From the NCBI GenBank assembly GCA_016875405.1, contig VGRJ01000003.1:49633-113632 (forward strand): a DNA stretch of 64,000 bases, read 5' to 3'. The notes under the pieces were generated by a model, which worked only from the letters and a program-made list of their open reading frames with translations, had not been told where the DNA came from and did not search any database. This DNA is from Deltaproteobacteria bacterium (GTDB taxonomy: Bacteria > Myxococcota_A > Polyangia > Polyangiales > Polyangiaceae). Below are positions 49,189 to 58,400 of this stretch, piece by piece. The number at the start of each line of letters is the position of its first letter. The first letter of the stretch is position 1. Both the position numbers and the translations under genes were made by a program.

Positions 49189-50760
49189 TCACACGCTGGC
49201 GGTGCGCAGCGAGCGCGCTCGAGAGAGCCGCTCCTCGAGCCGCCAGGCGATCCGCGTCGCCATCGCCATGATCGGGACCTGCGAGTTGACGCCGATGCTG
49301 GTGGGCAAGATCGAGCCATCGGCGACGAAGAGCCCGGGGGCGCCGAAGCACTCACCGCTCTCGTCGACGGTCCCGCGTCGCGGGTCGTTGGCCATGCGCG
49401 CGCTGCCGAGTGGATGGAAGGCCATGCACTCGATCCTTCGCGCGTCGAGCGGGTCACGCTCCATGTCGAGCGCCTGCTTGCGCGAGGTGATCGCGGGCAT
49501 CCCGAAGATGGGCAGGATCACCTGCTCCGCGCATGCCTCGAGCGCCATCTCCGCGAGCACGCGCATGCCCTTCTTCAACCGCATGAGGTCGCGAGGCGCC
49601 ATCTCGTACACGAGCGTCGGCTCACGACCGAGCCCGGCGGTGACGTGGCCGCCTGCCTCGTCGTGCACCATCGTCCCGAACATGGCGAGGTGACCGATCT
49701 TGCGCGTGCGCTCGAGCAAGGTCGGCCCGATCCCCGGCAGCCCCGCGGCGATCACGTTGACGGCGGTGTACACGCCGTTGAACAAGATCCCCTCGGACTC
49801 GAGATCATCCGAGTAGCAGCTCTGGAGCGCGCCATCCCAGCCATCGAGCTTGTCGCGGAAGGTCGCGACCACGCGCGCCGCCGGGTGAAGCGTGACCAAG
49901 CGCCCGAGGGCGTGCGAGCGCAGCCCCGCGCGCGAGAGCAACTCGGGCGTGTGAAGCGTCCCCGAACAGACGACGACCGCCCGGGCGTCGACCTCGAAGC
50001 GGTGCGACGGAGCGCCGTACCGACCCCCGAGCAGACGACCTCGAACGCCGCACGCGCGGCCGTTCCTCACCACGACCCCCTCGACGAGCGCATCCGAGAC
50101 GATGCGCCCGCGATGAGCGACGAGGCTTGGCAAGTAAGCGACGTCGACCGAGCGCTTCGCGCCGGCCGGACAGCCAAAATTGCAACGCCCGTTCCCTTCG
50201 CACTCGTCGCCGGTGTTGCGCCTTAACGAGCGCATCGTGTAGCCGAGGCGCTGCGCGCCCTCGACGAAGCGGTTGGTCGACTCTGAGCGGAGCGCCTCGG
50301 GCACCTCGCGTACGCGGATGCGACGCTCGACCTCCTCGTAGGCGGCCTCGAGGGCGCGCTCGCTCACCGCATCGAGGCCGTGCTCCTCGACCCAGTCCGC
50401 ATGAACGGCGCTCGGGATGCGATAGCAAACGCCGCCCGTCAGGAGCGAGGAGCCTCCGACCGCGCGCCCGAGCGTCAGCGAGATGATCGGCGTCTGGCCT
50501 ACGCCGACCGCCGCGACCATGCCCGCCTCCCGGAACAAACGACGCAGCGAGGTCGAGGGCTCGAAGCGTCCGATGTCTTCATGTCGGTAATACGGCCCCT
50601 CTTCGAGGACGAGGACGTCGTGCCCAGCCTCCGCGAGGAGCGTCGCCACGGTCATGCCGCTCGCACCGGAGCCGACGACGACGACGTCGCACGCGTGGTG
50701 AAAGCCCCGCGGGAGGTCTCGGCCATGAACGACTGACGCGCTCGAGGCGATGCCCGTCAC
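49189..50760 (-). CDS. GMC-family FAD oxidoreductase
   Basis: 523 residues from GTG 50760, overlapping the preceding stop as GTGA. The FAD-binding motif is VVVGSGASGMTVATLLAEAGHDVLVLEEGPYY near residue 27. Next is SLTLGRAVGGSSLLTGGVCYRIP, then a Cys cluster CEGNGRCNFGCPAGAKRSVDVAYLP near 190, seen in cholesterol-oxidase-like and related GMC enzymes. The C-terminal domain has ECMAFHPLGSARM (active-site His), GLFVADGSILPTSIGVNSQVPIMAMATRIA. It oxidises an alcohol; the substrate is unknown. The Cys cluster may hold iron-sulfur. No signal peptide. Together with the small partner upstream it probably makes a membrane-associated dehydrogenase. Confidence 0.9.
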   Translation of the reverse strand: MTGIASSASVVHGRDLPRGFHHACDVVVVGSGASGMTVATLLAEAGHDVLVLEEGPYYRHEDIGRFEPSTSLRRLFREAGMVAAVGVGQTPIISLTLGRAVGGSSLLTGGVCYRIPSAVHADWVEEHGLDAVSERALEAAYEEVERRIRVREVPEALRSESTNRFVEGAQRLGYTMRSLRRNTGDECEGNGRCNFGCPAGAKRSVDVAYLPSLVAHRGRIVSDALVEGVVVRNGRACGVRGRLLGGRYGAPSHRFEVDARAVVVCSGTLHTPELLSRAGLRSHALGRLVTLHPAARVVATFRDKLDGWDGALQSCYSDDLESEGILFNGVYTAVNVIAAGLPGIGPTLLERTRKIGHLAMFGTMVHDEAGGHVTAGLGREPTLVYEMAPRDLMRLKKGMRVLAEMALEACAEQVILPIFGMPAITSRKQALDMERDPLDARRIECMAFHPLGSARMANDPRRGTVDESGECFGAPGLFVADGSILPTSIGVNSQVPIMAMATRIAWRLEERLSRARSLRTASV

Positions 50761-51254
50761 GGGGAGGGCCCCTTGGCGAGCGGAAGCTTTCGGCGCGAAG
50801 CCGTGGTCTCGCGATCGTACCCCGTGAGTCGAAGCGCCTCACCCGACTCGAACGCAGGGACGAGCATCGGGACCTTGGTCGCGACGAGCAGCATGGTGAG
50901 CGGAGCGAAAGGGTGCGCCTCGAGGGCTTCGAGGTACGCGATGCGACGCTCGAGTGACAGGCGGCTCATGCGCGAGGCCTCGCCGAGCACGATGAGCGGC
51001 AGCCACTCGAGCAACGCCACCAACACGCGAACGCCAAGCCTCACCTGGAGGCTGCATGCGCCGATCGACAGGTCGTACGCGCGCACGACGCGCTCTACCC
51101 AGTCCGCGGCGGGTGGAGCGAGCTCGCCTGCGTGATCCGTCAGCATCGCCTCGATCGCCGCGCTCGCAGCCCGCCGCCCCGAGTCCGAGAGCCCGAGGCG
51201 CTCCCAGTCTCCAGCGGAGGGAACGTCCTTGAAGGACGGCTCGCTTGGGCTCAC
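50757..51254 (-). CDS. Small partner protein of the GMC oxidoreductase
   Basis: 165 residues from GTG 51254, which shares GTGA with the upstream stop; starts further upstream lie within the propeller gene. Mostly helical: SDSGRRAASAAIEAMLTDHAGELAPPAADWVERVVRAYDLS, LVALLEWLPLIVLGEASRMSRLSLERRIAYLEALEAHPFAPLTMLLVATKVPMLVPAFES. The pattern of a Leu-rich helix, LS.ERR.AYLEALE and a second hydrophobic helix recurs in proteins encoded beside GMC oxidoreductases. Its 3' end overlaps the oxidoreductase start, so the two are translationally coupled and may form a complex or bring the enzyme to the membrane. Confidence 0.75.
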   Translation of the reverse strand: MSPSEPSFKDVPSAGDWERLGLSDSGRRAASAAIEAMLTDHAGELAPPAADWVERVVRAYDLSIGACSLQVRLGVRVLVALLEWLPLIVLGEASRMSRLSLERRIAYLEALEAHPFAPLTMLLVATKVPMLVPAFESGEALRLTGYDRETTASRRKLPLAKGPSP

Positions 51255-52510
51255 GGGTCGCTCCACAGCACGAGCGTACCATCCTCGCACGCGACGAGGA
51301 GGCGCCGTTCGCCCATCGGGACGAGCGCACGGACGAGCGCGCAGGGCGACGCGAGGGGCGGCGGTTCGGGTGCTGCGGCCCGAGGGGCGACGAAGCTCAC
51401 GGCACCGTGCTGGCGGGCGTACGCGATGCGACCGTCCGCATCGACGACGAGCGGGACGCCGGAGCGAATGTCGCGACCCGCACGGCGCGCGCTCGCAGGG
51501 AGCGGAGCCAAGCGACGCCGTGGCTCGAGCTCGAGGGTCCGAGAATCTTCACGTGCCGGATCGACGACGTACAGCTGACCGACGTTCGATGTGACGAGCA
51601 ACGCTCCGGTCGGCGCGAGCGAGGGTGGGCCCTCGAAGGTGGCATCGTCTTCCGGGTAGGCGAGCGCTCGGACACCTCCGTTCACAGGGTCGAGGAGCAC
51701 GAGGCGCTCACTATCGACGATCGCAGCGATGGCGCGCGGACCGACGCCGATAGCCCCGTCGAACGTCTTGCCTCCAAAGCTTCCCGCTTTGCGCGGCTCG
51801 AGGGGCGGTCGCCAGTGCCACACCTCACCTGCTGCCGTGGTCACGAGGACACCCCCCTCGAACGGCAGGAGGCCGCCTGTCGGGACCTCGCTCGCGACGA
51901 GCCGCGCGCGGCCGAGCACCTCGAAGGTCGGAGAGAGGTGGACGAGCGTGTCGTCGAGCGCGACGAAGAGCGAACCGTCGTCTCGCGCGAGCGGCGTCGC
52001 TCGAGTCTGACGCGCAGAGCCACCAAGCGGGGTCCCTACCCGGCGGCTCCCGTCGGGCAACAGCGCGTAGAGGGTGCCATCACCGCAGAGGGCCGCGACA
52101 CGCCGGTCCGAGAGCATGACGAGCGGGACGTTGGAGGGTGCGCAGGCGAGCGGGACACGCCAGGCGAGCGCCCCTTCGGCCGTCACGCGAACCACGTCGC
52201 CGCGGACCAGCCACGCGAGAATGCCGCCTTCACGGTCGACGAGCGGTGGGGTCTCGAGCGCCCCCTGGAGCGACCGGCGCCAGCGCTCGAGCGGCGTCCT
52301 CGGGAGGCGAGCGGAGCTCCTGCCGCGGCGCTCGGGGTCGAGCCGATCGGTGACCGAGATGCCGGGTGGAGGCCCGACGACGACACGCGTCGGTGGACTC
52401 CCCTGAACCGCGGGCACGCCCGTGAGCCCGAGGCCAACCGCCGCCATCGCGAGACCTGCGACGAGTCGCGCGGCACGGCGCGCGCGGCGAGCGGACCGAG
52501 CGTCGCTCAC
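51251..52510 (-). CDS. PQQ-like beta-propeller protein
   Basis: 419 residues from ATG 52510, which shares ATGA with the TerB-like stop. A hydrophobic segment near 14-30 (LVAGLAMAAVGLGLTGVPAV) is a signal peptide or anchor. The body is a PQQ-/WD-type propeller with repeated GxxxxxxxG-strands: DREGGILAWLVRGDVVRVTAEGALAWRVPL, LCGDGTLYALLPDGSRRV, RDDGSLFVALDDTLVHLSPTFEVLG, LVTTAAGEVWHWRPPL, LVTSNVGQLYVVDPAREDSRTLELE, LVACEDGTLVLWSDP. No Trp-docking or enzyme residues are seen, so it may be a scaffold or sensor. It is the second gene of the operon that ends in the GMC oxidoreductase. Confidence 0.8.
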   Translation of the reverse strand: MSDARSARRARRAARLVAGLAMAAVGLGLTGVPAVQGSPPTRVVVGPPPGISVTDRLDPERRGRSSARLPRTPLERWRRSLQGALETPPLVDREGGILAWLVRGDVVRVTAEGALAWRVPLACAPSNVPLVMLSDRRVAALCGDGTLYALLPDGSRRVGTPLGGSARQTRATPLARDDGSLFVALDDTLVHLSPTFEVLGRARLVASEVPTGGLLPFEGGVLVTTAAGEVWHWRPPLEPRKAGSFGGKTFDGAIGVGPRAIAAIVDSERLVLLDPVNGGVRALAYPEDDATFEGPPSLAPTGALLVTSNVGQLYVVDPAREDSRTLELEPRRRLAPLPASARRAGRDIRSGVPLVVDADGRIAYARQHGAVSFVAPRAAAPEPPPLASPCALVRALVPMGERRLLVACEDGTLVLWSDP

Positions 52511-52902
52511 GCGTCGGAGGCGAGGAGCGTCAACAGCTCACGCGAGCGCTCGTTGGCGGACGCGATGAGCGGCTGCGCCTCCGTCTCCGAGATGTGGAGC
52601 TTATCGCGCAAGCGCTCGAGGATCGCGAGCTCCTCCGGCCCCTGCGACCCGTCGACCCACGAGAGCAGGACGGCGTGCTGCAAGGCCGCACGACGATCCG
52701 AGTACGAGAGCTCGGTGATCGGGATGTCGTCGAACGAGCGCGGCGTGGCGGCGTAGCTCCGAAGCTCGGTCGCTTCGGACTCGTCCGCGCCGAACGACTC
52801 GAGCAGTGCGTCGAGAAGCTGGCGCTCGCGCTCGGCGAAGTGGCCGTCGGCCCAGGCGACGGAGACGAGGGTCTGGAGGATGGCCTTGTCCTGCTCGTGC
52901 AT
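52507..52902 (-). CDS. TerB-like (DUF533-type) helical protein
   Basis: 131 residues, all helical, with the TerB pattern of acidic motifs: LQTLVSVAWADGHFAERERQLLDALLESFGADESEATELRSY, and the second half LQHAVLLSWVDGSQGPEELAILERLRDKLHISETEAQPLI. The ADGHFAERE and VDGSQGPEE loops are the metal-binding sites of the TerB/DjlA family. It has no signal peptide. First gene of a four-gene overlapped operon (TerB-like, propeller, small protein, GMC oxidoreductase). TerB-family members are often linked to membrane stress and tellurite resistance; here the role is unknown. Confidence 0.82.
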   Translation of the reverse strand: MHEQDKAILQTLVSVAWADGHFAERERQLLDALLESFGADESEATELRSYAATPRSFDDIPITELSYSDRRAALQHAVLLSWVDGSQGPEELAILERLRDKLHISETEAQPLIASANERSRELLTLLASDA

Positions 52903-52974
52903 GCGAGGAAGGTGCCCGCGCGCAGGCGCCCCGTCAACCGGATGCGCGCACGAGGGTCACGGCGCGCTTCGCTG

Positions 52975-54888
52975 TCAGGGGTGGACGGCGATCTCGGCCT
53001 CGCCGGTCCGGGCAGCCGCGCGCAGCACCTCGGGCTCGAGGTCGACGCGGCTCGGCGTGCTCGGTGCGGTGGGGTCGACGACCAGCAAGTGGGCCGCCTC
53101 TTCGCAGGGCAGCGAGACGGGGGCCCGATGCGAGCTACCCGCCGCGACGACCAGCCAGAGCTCGGTCGACGAAGGCGTCGCCGTGATCGTCACCTGACCC
53201 GCCGGCCCGACGCCGCCGACGTCGCCGGCTGGAGCCGAAGGCCAGCTCGACGCCGCGCCGGGCTCGAGGGTCGCCGAGAGCGCGAGCGCTCCGGAGGGAT
53301 CCCAGGCGGCGTCCCGCTCGACGAGGATGCGCCGTGGCTGGTGATCGGGAGCCGTCGCGACGAGCTCGAGCCGGACTCCACGGGGAAGCGCGCGGGACGC
53401 GAGCGGCGCATTGCCGAGACGCCACAGCACCTCGTGATGCTCCGGCAGGTTTCTGAGGACGATGTCGGCGCTGCACACCTCGGGCGCCTTGGCCGCAGCG
53501 CCGCGACCTAGCAACTCGGGGCGCAGAACCGCGAGCCCCGCGACGGCGGCGGCCAACGACGCGAGCGCAGCGCCGACGCCGAGCATCACCTTGCCGGTGC
53601 GGCGCGGCATGCGCTCGAGGAAGAGCGGCGGCACCGAGCTGTTGCCTCGCTCGAACGACTGTCCGCTCGGGGTCGCCGAGAGGCGCGAAGCCTCCTCGGC
53701 CGCGGCACCAAGCTCGACGTCGACCGAGAGCCACGGGGCGGACTCGAGTCCCTCCTCTGCTGGTCCGACCGCGTCGCGATGAGGCGCGACGTCTGCAGAC
53801 GGCGACGCGTCCTCGACCGACGCGGCGTTCGTGAGGGGAGTCATGTGAAGGCTTCCGAGCGCGCCGAGGCTCGACTCGAGCTGGCGGAGAGAGGCCGCCT
53901 CTTCGCGCGCGTCGGTGAAGCGATCGAGCAGCGTCTCGACGCTCGCGGCGGCGTAGGGCGGGGCCACGTCGTCGAGGCGAGCGACAACCTTCTCGCGCTT
54001 TGGGACGAATCGCTTGGGCACCCGAGACCGGCGTTCGGCCCGCGACGCGTCGTCGCTCATCGAGGCGCGCGCTCCATCGGACCCACGGGACAGCAGGTCG
54101 AGCGCGAGCGAGGTCACGTCGCTCGCGTCACGCTGTCGCGCGTTGGGCTCGAGCGACGGGGTCGCGAGGTCGATCTCATCGGGAGCCGGGCCGCTCTTTC
54201 GCACGTCCTTTGCGAGGAATCCCAGCACGTCGCGCATCACCGCCTCGCGGAACGTCGGCTGCTCCACGCCCTCGTGAGAGGCTTGGACGTCCGAGTCGAG
54301 GAAGGTCGGGGTGAGCGTCGCAGAGTGCTCACCCGGACTTGGGGTCGAGTGCTCCGAGGCGACCTCGTTCGACGCGCGCCTCTTCGGCGTTGGCGCGTGC
54401 GCCTGTTCGCTCGCGCGCGAGGCGTCCTCGAGCGTGAACGAAGGCCGCACGAGCTTCCCGCTCCGCGCGGCCTTGGCCGTCTCCCGGGCGAGCCTCGAGA
54501 GCGCGCGCTTGGCCGCTGCCCGGTTGATGGGGATCAAGGCCTTTGCAACCTCGGCGAAGAACGGCTCGACGCTGTCGTTCGAGCTCGTACGCGTCGACGC
54601 GGCCCGCAACGCGGGAGCATAGCCGTTCGAGAGCTCGAGTAGCTCCGCCAAGAGCCGGCGAAGCGCCGCGCAAGCGTCCCCGCCCTGTACGGCCTGCCTC
54701 GGGCCGTCGAAGCTGACTTGCCCCTCGGTCGAGAGCAGGAGTCGCTCGAGGTCGAGGCGCATGGGCACGCCCACCATCGCGCGCCCGAGAGCGAGCATGA
54801 CGTAGCCGGCCGTCTCGGGGACGAGCGACGCCTGACGCGCACGCGCGGCGGCGATGACCTCGAGTAGCGAAACGGTTTCGATCTGCAC
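52975..54888 (-). CDS. Single-pass membrane protein divergent to the Ser/Thr kinase
   Basis: 637 residues. N-terminal 150 residues: VIAAARARQASLVPETAGYVMLALGRAMVGVP, LLLSTEGQVSFDGPRQAVQGGDACAALRRLLAELLELSNGYAPALRA. This helical module recurs in myxobacterial proteins near kinases. A long low-complexity Ser/Ala/Arg/Asp section (150-440) contains many Ser/Thr sites. A membrane helix lies at about 450-475 (GKVMLGVGAALASLAAAVAGLAVL). The outer part (480-637) is beta-rich with CSADIVLRNLPEHHEVLWRLGNAPLASRALP and VTITATPSSTELWLVVAAG, PEGA-like. It shares a 64-base divergent spacer with the kinase gene and is a good candidate kinase substrate. Upstream starts are not evident. Confidence 0.75.
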   Translation of the reverse strand: MQIETVSLLEVIAAARARQASLVPETAGYVMLALGRAMVGVPMRLDLERLLLSTEGQVSFDGPRQAVQGGDACAALRRLLAELLELSNGYAPALRAASTRTSSNDSVEPFFAEVAKALIPINRAAAKRALSRLARETAKAARSGKLVRPSFTLEDASRASEQAHAPTPKRRASNEVASEHSTPSPGEHSATLTPTFLDSDVQASHEGVEQPTFREAVMRDVLGFLAKDVRKSGPAPDEIDLATPSLEPNARQRDASDVTSLALDLLSRGSDGARASMSDDASRAERRSRVPKRFVPKREKVVARLDDVAPPYAAASVETLLDRFTDAREEAASLRQLESSLGALGSLHMTPLTNAASVEDASPSADVAPHRDAVGPAEEGLESAPWLSVDVELGAAAEEASRLSATPSGQSFERGNSSVPPLFLERMPRRTGKVMLGVGAALASLAAAVAGLAVLRPELLGRGAAAKAPEVCSADIVLRNLPEHHEVLWRLGNAPLASRALPRGVRLELVATAPDHQPRRILVERDAAWDPSGALALSATLEPGAASSWPSAPAGDVGGVGPAGQVTITATPSSTELWLVVAAGSSHRAPVSLPCEEAAHLLVVDPTAPSTPSRVDLEPEVLRAAARTGEAEIAVHP

Positions 54889-54952
54889 CGGGCCTCCTCA
54901 GCCACACGCGGATACCCCGTCGGGACCAAAACGGCCAAGAACGTGTATCGTG

Positions 54953-57331
54953 ATGCCGACGCGCGGCCCGCGAGGCCGCTCACCGCGAGCGCACGACGTG
55001 AAGGACCGGCCGGAACTCGAACCGCGACGCCGCCCCGCACGAGGCCAGGCCACGCTGAGGCCCGGGCAGGCCGCTGACCGCCCGAGCACCGCTCCACCGC
55101 CGTCCTCCACGCTGCCACCGACGACCATCGGAACGAGCTTCCGGCCGCCTTCCCGAGAGGACGGCTCGATCCCGCCGAGCCTCGACCCGCTGGGCGCGAC
55201 CGCTGCATCGCCCGCGCCGCAGTCGAGCCGCGGACGCGCGAGCGCGCGGGAAGCCGACACGCACGTGACGACCCACGAGCCCGTCCCGGGTGACGGGGCC
55301 GAGCGGGGGCGCCGGGCGAAGAGTTCCTCGACGAGCAGCGCGCGGCCGGCTGATTCGTGGGCGAGCTCGCCGCACTCCTCGCGAGCCTCGCGCGATGAGG
55401 CCGCCGCCGATCCGCTCGTCGGGCTCGTGGTCGCCGATCGTTACCGGATCGTCGAGCCGATCGGGCGAGGCGGCATGGGCATCGTCTATCGCGTCGAGCA
55501 CGTGCGGATTGGCAAGCTGCTCGCGATGAAGCTGCTCGCCGGCGAGCTCTCGTCGAACAAGGAGATCGTCCGGCGTTTCAAGCAAGAGGCGCTCACGGCC
55601 TCGAAGCTCTCGTCGCCCTTTACCGTGCAGGTGTTCGACTACGGCGTCTGGCAACACCTCACCTTCCTCGTGATGGAACTCGTCGAAGGCGTCGACCTCT
55701 CGCGAGCTCTCCGTCGCGCCGGGCCGCTCCCATTCCCGCGGCTCGGGCGCCTCATGGTGCAGGTCTGCTCGTCGCTCGCGGAGGCGCATCAGAAGGGCAT
55801 CGTCCACCGCGACATCAAGCCGGAGAACGTGATGCTCGTCTCCGACGAAGCCGGCCGCGAGAGCGCGAAGGTCGTCGACTTTGGGCTCGCGAAGCTCCGT
55901 GAGAGCTCGGAGCTGAACGAGGTCACCATTCAAGGGACGGTCGTCGGGACGCCGTACTACATGTCGCCGGAGCAGATCCTCGGAGAAGAGGTCGACGGAC
56001 GCACGGACGTCTACTCCCTCGGTGCGGTGATGTACCGGATGCTCACCGGGAGTTACCCGTTTACCGCGAACACGCCGATCGCGATGTTCACGAAGCACCT
56101 CAACGAGGCGCCTCCGGAGATCGCACGCACGCACCCGGAGCTCGGGGTGCCGAAGGGCGTGAGCGACGCCGTCCTTCGCTGCCTGTCGAAGAAGAAGGAC
56201 GAGCGCTTCGAGTCGATCGAGGAGCTGCACGATGTCCTCGCCGAGGAGCTGCGCGGGCTCGGAGTCGCGTCGGACCGGGACCCGCCCGAGGTGACGAGAG
56301 ACGGCGACGGCTCACGACACCGACGCGGAGGGGACGCTGAGATCGCGACGCGCGAGGAGCTCGAGGCCTACGAGGCGACCTTGCGGCGCAACCGCTACGG
56401 GATCTCGGCCTTGCTCGGCGCGGTGGTGCTCGGTGCGGCGGGTACGGTGGCGGGGCTCGGTTTTGGCGCGAAGACCTCGTTCCGCGGAGAAGAGACCGAG
56501 CCCAACGACAACTCTGGCACCGCGAGCGTCCTTCCCTTCGGCGAGGCGGTCCGAGGGACGATCGGCCGGCGCATCGACGAGAACACGGGTGATCAAGACG
56601 TGTTTCGGCTCACGGTCCCCGCGTCGACGAGGGCCGTACACCTCAGGCTCGATCCGCTGCCGACCTTCGGTCTGTGCGCCTCCGTGCATCGCCTCGGCTT
56701 CGAGCACGCGACTTCGCATTACTGCACGGGCCCGCTCGGCGCGCAGCCCCTCGACCTCCCCGCGGTGCGCCTCGAGGCGGGCGATTACCTCATCGTCGTT
56801 CGGCAGGACCGCGCGGCAGATGCCTCTCAGAAGCTCGCGACGCCGATCCACGAGAACATTTCGGACGGCTACCGCCTGAGCCTTGGTGCGAGCGACGACG
56901 GAGCGGCGGACGTCGAACCGAACGATGGGATCGAGGGCGCCACACCGCTCGCGCCGGGGGCCGAGCTCCAGGGCTCGCTCGGGTTCACCGACGACGTCGA
57001 CGTCGTGTGCAGCACCGAGTCGAACGTCGCGTTCGTGGTCGATGACCCGGAGCGACGTTTCGGCACGGTCCTCGAGGTAACCCCACGCGTCGGCGAGTCG
57101 CCCATGCCCCTCGTGCGGGTCCACGCCTCGCGAGCCGTGCCCCACTCGAGCCGAACCCGCATGGCGGCGGACGTGAATGGGCCGTGGAAGAGCCCTCCAT
57201 GCGCTGCCTCGCGCTGCTGCGTCGAGCTGCGCCTGACACGCGATCCGTGGGCGCACTCCGACGCCGTCGGGCCGCGACCGGACGAGACGCGGTACTGGGT
57301 ACGCGTCGAGCGGGGCGGGAGCAATCCGTGA
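54953..57331 (+). CDS. Membrane-anchored serine/threonine protein kinase (Hanks type)
   Basis: 792 residues from ATG 54953. Residues 1-150 are disordered, Pro/Ser/Arg-rich. The kinase domain, about 163-435, is complete: GRGGMGIVYR (171-180), Lys193 in AMKLL, HRDIKPEN (Asp287), DFG (309-311), GTPYYMSPEQ activation-lobe end. A membrane helix (482-505) leads to an outside part with EPNDNSGTASVLPFGEAVRGTI and VEPNDGIEGATPLAPGAELQGSLG, two PPC-like repeats often found in secreted peptidases. It signals from outside to inside by phosphorylating Ser/Thr. It is divergent from the single-TM gene. In-frame codons upstream of ATG 54953 overlap that gene's start region. Confidence 0.92.
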   Translation: MPTRGPRGRSPRAHDVKDRPELEPRRRPARGQATLRPGQAADRPSTAPPPSSTLPPTTIGTSFRPPSREDGSIPPSLDPLGATAASPAPQSSRGRASAREADTHVTTHEPVPGDGAERGRRAKSSSTSSARPADSWASSPHSSRASRDEAAADPLVGLVVADRYRIVEPIGRGGMGIVYRVEHVRIGKLLAMKLLAGELSSNKEIVRRFKQEALTASKLSSPFTVQVFDYGVWQHLTFLVMELVEGVDLSRALRRAGPLPFPRLGRLMVQVCSSLAEAHQKGIVHRDIKPENVMLVSDEAGRESAKVVDFGLAKLRESSELNEVTIQGTVVGTPYYMSPEQILGEEVDGRTDVYSLGAVMYRMLTGSYPFTANTPIAMFTKHLNEAPPEIARTHPELGVPKGVSDAVLRCLSKKKDERFESIEELHDVLAEELRGLGVASDRDPPEVTRDGDGSRHRRGGDAEIATREELEAYEATLRRNRYGISALLGAVVLGAAGTVAGLGFGAKTSFRGEETEPNDNSGTASVLPFGEAVRGTIGRRIDENTGDQDVFRLTVPASTRAVHLRLDPLPTFGLCASVHRLGFEHATSHYCTGPLGAQPLDLPAVRLEAGDYLIVVRQDRAADASQKLATPIHENISDGYRLSLGASDDGAADVEPNDGIEGATPLAPGAELQGSLGFTDDVDVVCSTESNVAFVVDDPERRFGTVLEVTPRVGESPMPLVRVHASRAVPHSSRTRMAADVNGPWKSPPCAASRCCVELRLTRDPWAHSDAVGPRPDETRYWVRVERGGSNP

Positions 57332-57356
57332 TCCTAGCCGCGGACTGAAAGCAGGG

Positions 57357-58388
57357 TCAGGGCTGGTACACGAAAGCCGTTCCGTCGTAGGTCGACGCAA
57401 ACGTCGCAGCCAGCGTCGTGAAGTCAGTCACGACCACCGTACCGGCAGCCTGCATCTCGGCCAGCGGCTGCAGCACCGTGGTGTCGATGGTGTCGATTCC
57501 GTTCGAGGCCGTCAGCTCGTCGGGCCTCAGGTTCCACGAGGCAGTGAGAAGCTCGGAAGGCTGGACCGCGCCAGACTTGTACAGGTTCACGAGCTCGACG
57601 ACGCCGACGACGCCGTCGTGCCAAGCGCCGAACGCGAGGATGTTGGCGCCTGGAGCGTCGACGAAGTAGTGCTCCGGATCCTGGGGGCGCCATGCCCCAC
57701 TCACGAGCGGATCGTTGACGTGATTCGGCGTGCCGGAGCCGATGAGGATCTCTCCGCGCCAGGACGCGGACGGAAACTTTTTCCCGGCCACCGGCACGCG
57801 AAATCGCTCCCAATGCTGAAACTCGGGCAGGGACGGATCCCAGATGTGGCCGCCAATGACCGGGCTGCCGCCGACGCCCAACAGCTCGAGGAGGTGGGCG
57901 ACGTCGGTGTAGTTGTAGCCCTTGTTCTCGTGGGCGTGAGGATCGATCGAGACGCCGAGATCCTCCTTCAGGTAGCGGAAAACGTTCTTGCCGTCGGTCG
58001 TGGCCGTCATGGCAGCATCCTCGTAGGTCTGCGCAGCGACCAGGTACTTCCAATCCGGCTGAAGCACCCACGGGACGGCGCGGCTCTTGGCCCGCGACGC
58101 GAGCTCGACGAGCTTGTCGCGCAGGGCCTGATACTGCTGCCGCGCGACCGGCGTACCGATGGCACCGGCGGGGGTGTTGTCCTCGATATGGGTGAACACG
58201 ACCACATGGACCTTGCCTGAGGCCGGTCCCGAGCCGCCGGTCGCCGTACTCGAGGTCGTGACGCCACCTGTCGTAACGCTGCCGCCACTGCCGTCCTCGT
58301 TGGAGGCGCAGGCGGCGACGAGCAAACACATGATGAGCGTGACGAAACGCAACAAGAAACTGTAGCTTAATTTGCACCCAAAGTGCAC
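57357..58388 (-). CDS. Lipoprotein of unknown function
   Basis: 343 residues from GTG 58388 with GAGG six bases before it; a TTG further in could also start the signal peptide. Lipobox LVAAC (Cys 27), Gly/Ser/Thr linker, then a globular domain: KVHVVVFTHIEDNTPAGAIG, KDRAVPWVLQPDWKYLVAAQ-like segments, and DPHAHENKGYNYTDVAHLLELLGVGGSPVIGGHIWDP. The early Thr-His-Ile-Glu-Asp and DPHAHE motifs could be metal ligands of a deacetylase- or amidohydrolase-like barrel, but the family is not recognised. The 5' end is unusually AT-rich for this window. It follows the FAD-subunit gene by 12 bases on the same strand, so it may be read from the molybdoenzyme operon. Confidence 0.72.
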   Translation of the reverse strand: MHFGCKLSYSFLLRFVTLIMCLLVAACASNEDGSGGSVTTGGVTTSSTATGGSGPASGKVHVVVFTHIEDNTPAGAIGTPVARQQYQALRDKLVELASRAKSRAVPWVLQPDWKYLVAAQTYEDAAMTATTDGKNVFRYLKEDLGVSIDPHAHENKGYNYTDVAHLLELLGVGGSPVIGGHIWDPSLPEFQHWERFRVPVAGKKFPSASWRGEILIGSGTPNHVNDPLVSGAWRPQDPEHYFVDAPGANILAFGAWHDGVVGVVELVNLYKSGAVQPSELLTASWNLRPDELTASNGIDTIDTTVLQPLAEMQAAGTVVVTDFTTLAATFASTYDGTAFVYQP

Positions 58389-58400
58389 CCGTCGCCTCGC

